Assembly (NCBI GenBank): GCA_008638375.1
Contig: CM018046.1
Coordinates: 41,531,706 to 41,595,705, forward strand
Source of the DNA: Nyssa sinensis
Lineage: Eukaryota > Streptophyta > Magnoliopsida > Cornales > Nyssaceae
Direction: 5' to 3'
Length of the DNA stretch: 64,000 bases
Shown here: piece after piece, positions 56,568 to 64,000 of the stretch
Numbering within the stretch: the stretch's first letter is position 1
How the letters are laid out: each line of letters starts with the position of its first letter
Notes under the pieces: generated by a model
The model's input: only the letters and a program-made list of their open reading frames with translations
Told to the model about the DNA's origin: nothing
Database searches by the model: none
Translations under genes and position numbers: made by a program

Positions 56568-59500
56568 TCAAATCCTACGGAGTCCTATACTCCTAACATG
56601 AGATAAAAACAAATCTCTGGCAATGGGCTTTGTCAACGGATCAGCCACCATACTACCTATGGAGATATGTCTCAAGACCACTTCCTTTTACGCAACCATA
56701 TCTCGAATGTAATGGAAACGAATGTCTATGTGTTTGGATTTCTCATGATACTTGGGATCCTTTACATAGGCTAAGGCTGATGTGTTCTCACAATAAACAA
56801 GCACAACCTCATCTCTATGGGTCGAAAAACCCAGCCTCTACAAAAATCTTCTCAACCAACCAGCCTCCTGAACAACCACTGGACAGGCTATATACTCTAA
56901 CTCCATCATGGATAATGCTATGCATGTTTGCTTCTTGCTTACACCAAGAAACAGCTCCTCCTTCGAGTATAAAAGCATAGCCTGAAGTGGACTTTCGTCC
57001 ATCTCTATTTGCAACCCAATCTGCATCTTTGTATCCTCTCAGTCTTGGGTCTCTACCATGGTAGCATAAGGCGAAATCAACAGGTCCCACGAAGGTACCG
57101 AAAAATCCTCTTCACTGCCTTCCAGTGATCTGGACTAGGGTTATTCTGGTAACGACTGACTATACCAACTACATGGCAGATAACTGGACGTGTGCACAAC
57201 ATAGCATACATCAAACTCCCTATTGCAGCTGCATAAGGCACGGTGAACATCCGGTTCTTTTCTTCATCATTCTTAGGACACTGGTCTAGGCTTAATGCGC
57301 ATCCTTTTTCCATCGGAGTGTCAATGGGTTTGAACTGATGTATATGAAAGCGCTCAAGAATGTTCTTTATGTAAGTCTCCTAAGACAAACTAAGAAGTCT
57401 CTTTGAACGGTTTCGCGTGATCTTAACTCCTAGCACATAATTTGCTTCACCCATGTCCTTCATCTCAAAAATAGAAGACAACCACCCTGTAATGGCGACA
57501 ATGGAATCCAAATCATTCCTAGCCAAGAGAATGTCGTCGACATACAACGAGAGGATAAGAACATTTTTCTTAGATCGTTTTAGATACACGCAATAATCTT
57601 CCTCAATCATCTCAAACCAATAAAGGTAATGGCATGATGAAATCAGAAATACCACTGCCTAGACTATTGTTTAAGGCCTATAAATGGAACGAGTGAGACG
57701 GCAAACTTTGAGCTCTTGTCCGTTGACCTTAAAACCCACTGGTTGATCCATATAGATCTCTTCGTCTAGTTCTCCATTGAGAAATGCAGTCTTTACATCC
57801 ATCTGAAAAAGCTCTAAGTCCAAATGCACTACAATAGCAAGAATGAGGCGAATAGAGGCAAACCTCACCATTGGGAAGAATGTCTCTTCATAGTCTATAC
57901 CCTCCTTTTGGGTATAACCCTTCACTACAAGACGTGCCTTGTACTTCTCAATTGAACCATCTACTTGGCGCTTAATTTTCAAGACTCATTTGTTTCCAAT
58001 GGTCTTACGCCCTAGCAGAAGGTCAACTAACTCCCAGACCTTGTTATTCGTTATGGAGCTCATCTTATCTTACATAGCAAGCATCTACTCATTCTTAGCA
58101 TGTGAGGAAAGCACTTCTTCCAAAGAAGCAGGCTATTCCACATCTAATGTAACACACAAGAAAACATCCCCTTCAATCCCGAAATGACGATGGGGAATAT
58201 TTCCTCGTTTGCTTATACGAACTTGAGAATCTTGAATTTCTAGTGGTTGCTCACTCCCACTAGGCTGAAAACCACTCCCACTATCTTCAACGATTAATGG
58301 ATAAGGAAATAATTCCCCACCCTCGCTTGAAGATGGTAAGATATATTCAATCTTCTCCTAACTTATAGAGGTCAAGACTCTCATTTGTATTGCCTATGCT
58401 AGGGAAATCATTCTCAATAAAATCCACATCTCGTGACTCTTTTTTAATTCTTTCTCCATTAGGATGTTCACCATACATAACGTAGCCTTTTGAGCTCTCG
58501 GAATATCTTATGAAGATATGCTTCCTAGCTCTAGGACCCAGCTTCCCGTACTTATGGGATGCGTCATAAACATAACCTGTAGATCCCCATGGGCGCAAAT
58601 GCTCCAAGTTGAGCTTTTTGCCTTTCCAAGATTCTTAGGGAGTGGAAGAAACGACTAGTAAAGACACACGGTTTAGGATATAGGCTGCTAATCAAAATAA
58701 CATCCCCCAAACAAAATTGGGAAGTTAGCTTGCTCCATCATACACCTAACCATATCTAGCAAAGTTCTATTCCTTCTTTCTACAACACCATTTTGTTGCA
58801 GATTGTGTTGAATAGTCAATTGTCTACGTATCCCCTTTTTCTCACATAGTTCCTTGAACAAATCAGATAAATACACGCATCCTTTGTCTATTCGAAGAGC
58901 TTTTAAACTTTTTTTTTTTTTATAATTCTCAACCTCTACTACAAAGCGTTTGAAGCAATCCAAAGCCTCATAATGATGAGCGATCAGATAGACATATCCA
59001 TATCGCGTGTACTCATCTATAAAAGTGAGAAAAATATAAAACGTCATGACGTGCCTTTACATTCATAAACCCATAGATGTCTGAGTGAACTAACTCAAGC
59101 AGTTGAATAGCTCTAGCAGCCTTAACAAAAGGTTTTCTACATGCTTTTCTAGCCAAATATGACTCACATATAAGTACAAAGTAGGTCAACCTTAGCGAAG
59201 TGAGCCCAAAAGGTCTTCTCTAGCTAATCGGGTCATCCTATCACGTCTTATATGCCCAAGTCTAGCATGCCAAGTCACATAATCTATATTTTTATTAGCA
59301 TTAGCAACATATGATGAAGATAAAGATGAATCAATTAAATCTAAACAGAAGAAAATATTCATTAAAGAACCATGTCCAAAAACAATACCATCTAATAAAA
59401 TATCCATTCTACCACTACCAAAAGAAAAAACATAACCAAAATCCTTAAGTACAGTAACTGAAAATAAATTATACTGAATTCCAAGTACGTATAGTCGTCA

Positions 59501-60581
59501 TGTAGAAGTAATGTGCACCCAGTGTGCAGTTGGAGTTGATACAATCCTACTCCTAATGCTTCTTCACACACACCATTTCCCATATACACACAATGGAAAT
59601 TTTTTAAAACTCTACGATAATCTACGAATCCCGATCTATCTCGAGTCACATGTTTCGTTGCTTTGGTGTCTGCAATCCAATGAGAGACAGTATCAGTACC
59701 AAATATATGTGAACATATACAAATGTAAAGATTGTTTGGTTAAGAAGATACCTTATTTGGCTTAGTGCAATCACGAGCTGAAGTGACCTCATCTTCTGGT
59801 AGTTGAAGCACTTCAGTCTGGTCATTTTTTTCTTCCCACCACGCTTGCCTTTGCAGCGCTTGGTGTCATTTACCATCTTAGGTGCCTTTGCACCACTCTT
59901 ACCCAGATTTTCCTTTTGCTTTATGCTTTGACCCACTCATTTGGCGCCTGCCACCCTGGGCAACAAGCATGCTAGTCTTAGTCACCTCTTAGCGCTCTGC
60001 TTCCTAACTCACAATGGCGCAAGATATCACTGAAAGTCTTTGATATTCTCATTGTGAGTCATGATCTATTTCATGTGAGACCATGAATCTGGCAATGACT
60101 TTATCACAGCTTGCACTTGTTGCTCATCTGTAAAGATATTCCCAACAACTCTCAAATTACGAATCATACTGGACATCACCCTAAGATGTTTAGTCATCGT
60201 ATGCTTGGGATCCTTATGGTACACCACGAACTTCAAAACAAGACTCCTTAGTCTCTCGTAGTAGATATACCACCAAAGTCAAACTTAAGCTGGTCCAACA
60301 TCTTCTTAACTGTTTGGAAAGTCTCATATTCTCCAATAAGGTCATCGTGCATACTGCTTAGCATAGTAAAGTATGCACTACGATCCTTTTTTAACCAAGT
60401 TTGATAAGTCTCAAAGTCACGACGGTGTTAAGCCGTAGTGCCCTCATTAGGTCAGATAATGAAACTGGTAAATGTTTTCAGGAACTCTTGGTTATTGAAT
60501 TTTTCTGTGCCACATATCATAGTTGATCCCCACTAGCTTTTCACCTTTTTTCAAGTCAGCTACTATATTTTTGGTTGCCAT
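56568..60581 (-). pseudogene. gag-pol: Copia-2 gag-pol, many breaks
   Basis: Gag starts MATKNIVADLKKGEKL at 60581 and soon loses frame. The zinc region is degenerate (LKCFNYQK, 59800). A GAG-pre-integrase segment has HARLGHIRRDRM near 59250; the integrase core has FIDEYTRYGYVYLI, a damaged LRIDKGCVYLS motif (usually a Ser-Asp-x-Gly-Gly box) and NGVVERRNRTLL near 58770. RT: GSIEKYKARLVVKG, MDVKTAFLNGEL (57800) and YVDDILLARND (57540). RNase H: YKDADWVANRDGRKSTSGY (57030). C-terminus MVADPLTKPIARD, stop at 56568. Order and motifs are Ty1/copia; frameshifts and stops throughout. Confidence 0.85.
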
Positions 60582-62285
60582 TTTCTACATTTAATTTTAC
60601 GCAAGGGTTGACATTAGTTATTATTTATACATCTTTAATTTGTTATCAAAAATCAATTTTAAAAATATTATTTTTTACCATAACTTTGGAACCAAAAGTC
60701 TGCTCTTACTCGCAATCAAATCCCAACATTATAGTTCAGGAATATATTTTTTAATTGATTCTTAAACAAATTTTATATTGAGAGGATCATAATACTCTTT
60801 CAATTTAATCCACATGATTATATTTATTACATAAATAAATATTGTGCCATACAACAAAGTGCACAAGGGCTCCCAAATGAATCCCAATTAACAAGTCTAG
60901 AGTCTATGCTAAGGTAATTCTTATATATTATTGTGCAAACAAGAAATTCATCCCCTTACATGATTGACTTCAAAAAAACTTTCTCCTCACAATACATTAT
61001 ATGAAAAGAATCCTATACATTTGATCTACTCTCAGCCAAAATAAAAATGCTTGTTTACACATATACATAAGGACAACCTTAATAATAAAACAAGTAAACA
61101 TAAACTCATTCAAAAATATCAATTCAAAATTCATCAAATTACACTCACATATAAGGATAAGTTAAATAAGAAGGATGAATGAGCTCAACTTACCACCTTA
61201 AGTAGTTAGCCACTAAGTCACAAAACCTAATAATCAAGGTGTGATAACGAAACAAATTCACAGCACAAAAACCCAATAAATGATTCATGCATTAAAATAT
61301 TTATTCTTCATATCCAGACTTTTCACATGAATTTTTCCAAAATTAAAAATAATTTTTCTATAATTTTTAATTCAATTTTGACTTAAAATATAAATTTTTA
61401 AAGCCCAAAAATTATCAAAAGTAGGTAGAAAATTCACACAAAATTATTTTAGGCCCATAACAGTGTACACAACACTATTTTATAATTTTAAATAATAATA
61501 TAGCTTACTGAAATTTTTAAAAAGTTATTTAATCATATTTTTAACACTTTTTTTTTATAAAATAATTTTAGAAGCTCAAAAATAATATAAAAAATATATT
61601 TAGGGCCTACATAATGTGGAGAAGCCTCACTCTCCAGAAATGTCGAAAAAAATATAGCCAAAACATGCCACACGCAATTAATTTTAAAATACCTCAAGAA
61701 GTCCAAGAATTATACAAAATACATTTTTAAGACCTATAGTGGTTGGGAGAGGCTCACTCTCTGGAGGTGTAAAAAAGTAGGCCCCGGAAGATGATATACG
61801 CGCTTCCACGCGTCCTGCAGAAAATGAGAGTTGCATTCTCTGCAATTCATCTTCTCTAAAAATAAAGTTTGGTCATAACTGTTATCAAACTTTGAAATCT
61901 TATATCTCACTCATTTTTCAACGAAAAATTATGTACCATATATCGTTGGAAAGTTCTCGCGATAAGGAACAATTTAATATAAATTTCATGCATAATGATC
62001 AAGGTTTTACAGATCGTATTAAAATTCAAAAATTTATATTAAAGTTGTGTTTTCTTGAAAAGTAGAACTTTAAACTCAAATCTCTCACAGATACGACGAT
62101 GGATCATCGTGAAATTTTAAGGGCTACATACTGAATTTATAAAGAACACATTCACCGTGATGGATCGTTCAAAATATGTTCTTCTAATAATCTTTTAAAA
62201 ATCAACCGTGTGGGTTAAATACATGATTGTTTTTTAATAAATACCCATGCATACAATACATATATCAGTGAACACAAACCTTATG
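60582..62285 (-). other. Copia-2 leader between primer site and gag
   Basis: About 1.7 kb of AT-rich DNA with no recognised coding, long for a Ty1/copia leader. A roughly repeated block (CTCACTCTCCAGAAATG near 61628 and CTCACTCTCTGGAGGTG near 61752) is visible. An unrecognised insertion within it cannot be excluded. Confidence 0.45.
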
Positions 62286-62297
62286 GCTCTGATACCA
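62286..62297 (-). promoter_or_regulatory. Copia-2 primer binding site
   Basis: Minus strand TGGTATCAGAGC, initiator-Met tRNA type. Confidence 0.8.
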
Positions 62298-62752
62298 ACA
62301 GTAAACACTTAATGCACATAGCATGTATATGAGTTAAGTCATACCTGACTACGAAAAATACCCGTAGATCGTATATTACTAGTTGTTACAAGTCAAACGT
62401 TGAATTCTGACTTCCGTGTATATCCCCAAATTTTACGAAGTTACGTAGGGTTGGCTACTAGAGTTACTCCTTTAATCTTCACGTTCCAAACCCACCAGAG
62501 AGGAAAGATTAAAGAGAGAAAGTGTACTATATCTCATAACCACATTACGCAGACCACATATCTACGTATTTATGTTAGATATATATAAAATTTTGTTAAG
62601 ATTCAAATATTGATCTTTATCAACACATGATAAAGACGTATTTGAATTAGAATATGAACTTATCCTATCAGTCACTTAAATAGGTCAAGAACCATTCCCT
62701 AGTGGACGGGTCTTATTCACATATGAGTTGATCCAAAACCCAAAAACTAACA
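62298..62752 (-). repeat. Copia-2 5' LTR
   Basis: About 455 bases. The minus-strand start TGTTAGTTTTTGGG is clear; the end next to the primer site reads TTTACTGT and is not a standard CA, so the exact edge may differ by a few bases. Confidence 0.7.
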
Positions 62753-63110
62753 ACTCACAACATCTATACAGGCAAATACATGGGAACTCTCCCACATCCA
62801 GAAAAAAAAAAAAAAATTAACATTTTCTTGATAGTGATTTCAAGCTTGACTGAGAATATCCAAACTATCACATTAAAGAGTTACGCATTACCCTGCCCCT
62901 ACCCCCTTTGGTAAAGGGCTTGCCTCTTCTTGAGCAAATATGAGCATCACAGAATTGCCGCACAAACAATTCTACCAGTTAAATCATTAAAAGGTATTGT
63001 AAGTAACCAACAAAAGAAAAAGCATAACATGTCTTATTAAAACCAAAATAGAGTACCATAAAGATGGTTTGCTGAGGAACCCTGATTAATAGGGAAACAG
63101 TTCTTGGCAG
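62753..63110. other. Intergenic stretch
   Basis: Contains an A-run at 62803-62817; nothing else recognised. Confidence 0.5.
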
Positions 63111-63727
63111 TAAGGGTGTCAATCGTGTCATGTCGTGTCGTATTAAGGTAAGAGTATTATACTATATGGATCGACCTGAACACGACACGATTAATTAATC
63201 GTGTCAACTTGCTCAACCCTAACACAACCTATATAATATACGGGTGACACGACACGACCCGACCCTGTATAACTCGTTTATTAAATAGTTAATGTTAAAA
63301 TACGAATAATATGACAGGGATAACATGATTTATTTAAATTGTATAACTTATTTTTATAATAAAATTATTAGATAAAATCCAATTCATTCATTTTAGTAAT
63401 AATAAATTCACCACACAACCATATATCGTAGCATCATCTAAGATGTCAAATTAATTTACAAAACTAACCTTACTTATATGGGTAATAAATGAGCCAGACG
63501 GGTTAGGCGGGTTTGTATTAAATGGGTTTGACACGAATAATTAAATGGGTTATTTCGTGTTAAACGGGTCAACCTGATTACAACTTGAACACGACACATT
63601 TACTAACTATGTTAAATGGGTTAACCCGTTTATGACCCGAACCCATATAAGCTCAACCCAAATCCGCTAACTACTGTGTCAGGTTCAAATCGTTTTATTG
63701 TGTCGTAGTCAAAAATTGACACCCCTA
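63111..63727. mobile_element. hAT-like non-autonomous element, 617 bases
   Basis: Left end TAAGGGTGTCAATCGTGTC and right end ATTGACACCCCTA are complementary over 13 bases with one mismatch; the consensus TAGGGGTGTCAAT is typical of plant hAT elements. The interior is full of GTCGTGTC / ACACGACACGA and GGGTTAACCCG motifs in both orientations. Flanking 8-mers CTTGGCAG and ATTGGTAA match at five positions, so any target duplication is decayed. No coding capacity. Confidence 0.6.
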
Positions 63728-63816
63728 ATTGGTAAGACATTGCCCAGAAAACACTGGATATAAACATGGAAAAACACAGATCAACAATACAAGAGAAACA
63801 TTGATAAAAAAACAAC

Positions 63817-63927
63817 CTCACACAAGTGGCGATTCCCTGCAGCTGCTGCAGGGTTGCATCTGGCTTTATGAAGCTTTGTACTTGAATCCATCATGAGGTC
63901 ACAGTCTGCCAAGCACTTGCTGTGACT
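63817..63927 (-). other. Possible internal exon of a host gene, 111 bases
   Basis: On the minus strand a good acceptor (TTTTGATTATTTCAG) is followed by 111 bases (37 codons) and a GTTGTTT donor. The phase-0 frame is open; the second frame has one stop early, then reads WIQVQSFIKPDATLQQLQG. GC content is higher than in the surroundings. No family recognised, and a single exon at the window edge is weak evidence. Confidence 0.25.
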
Positions 63928-64000
63928 CTGAAATAATCAAAAGTGTGTCATATAATAATACCACAAACCATATGCCGAACAGTGAAGCAATTTGAAATGG

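Larger units (their letters stand above)
55155..62752 (-). mobile_element. Copia-2: Ty1/copia element, about 7.6 kb, decayed
   Basis: 3' LTR 55155-55454 (truncated at its outer end), 5' LTR about 62298-62752, primer site TGGTATCAGAGC at 62297-62286, polypurine tract GTGGGAGA just inside the 3' LTR. Coding spans 56568-60581 on the minus strand. Motif style (YGYVYLI, MVADPLTKPI, HVRSIGL) resembles the TNT1/Tork side of Ty1/copia. No target duplication because the 3' end is lost. Confidence 0.83.

Noticed and set aside
56630..56980. 116-codon plus-strand frame in Copia-2
   Set aside because: Shadow of the RNase H end of pol on the opposite strand.

Overview
The window is nuclear DNA of a flowering plant, most likely a eudicot. 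The evidence is Ty3/gypsy Tat-lineage elements with the plant-specific second RNase H, a chromodomain Ty3/gypsy fragment, two Ty1/copia elements with initiator-Met tRNA primer sites, an Au-type tRNA-derived SINE, L1-like debris, hAT-like and Mutator-like non-autonomous elements, plant-style introns and AT-rich intergenic DNA. The species cannot be named from sequence alone.

Layout. (1) Bases 1-745 and 12420-14118 form one copy (A) of a duplicated host segment. It carries the 5' part of a small multi-pass membrane protein gene and its upstream DNA, and is split by an 11.7-kb Tat retrotransposon (Tat-1, minus strand, 746-12419). (2) 14119-16289 is a 5'-truncated chromodomain Ty3/gypsy element. 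(3) 17029-21130 is the second copy (B) of the host segment, with an intact membrane-protein gene and a 1.2-kb Mutator-like inverted-repeat element (19526-20739). (4) 22047-34152 is a complete 12.1-kb Tat copy (Tat-2, plus strand) with a 5-bp target duplication. (5) 34158-39916 holds L1 debris, an Au SINE, an LTR from a third Tat relative (36679-37227) and a frameshifted third membrane-protein paralogue. (6) 39917-45905 is a roughly 500-bp tandem duplication split by a 5-kb Ty1/copia element. (7) 45906-55154 is AT-rich and holds a LINE RNase H remnant, the fourth membrane-protein paralogue (49989-50546) and MITE-like elements. (8) 55155-62752 is a second decayed Ty1/copia element. (9) 62753-64000 has an hAT-like element and a possible host exon at the edge.

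The main content is the pair of Tat elements. Both share an unusual architecture in the same order: LTR, gag-protease, a UAG stop in a tobacco-mosaic-virus-like leaky context (UAG-CAA-UUA), RT - RNase H - second RNase H - integrase, a tandem array of short palindromes starting just after the pol stop, then two genes on the opposite strand, then polypurine tract and LTR. Each antisense gene has its own TATA box and AATAAA signal in both copies. The longer one has two introns whose splice sites are conserved, and its three stops in Tat-1 are all explained by CGA to TGA transitions. The array hairpins keep complementary arms although the arm sequence changes between units, which looks like structural covariation.

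The only clear host genes are four same-strand paralogues of a short membrane protein (about 180 residues) that I do not recognise. Everything else is mobile-element sequence or AT-rich DNA without recognisable coding.
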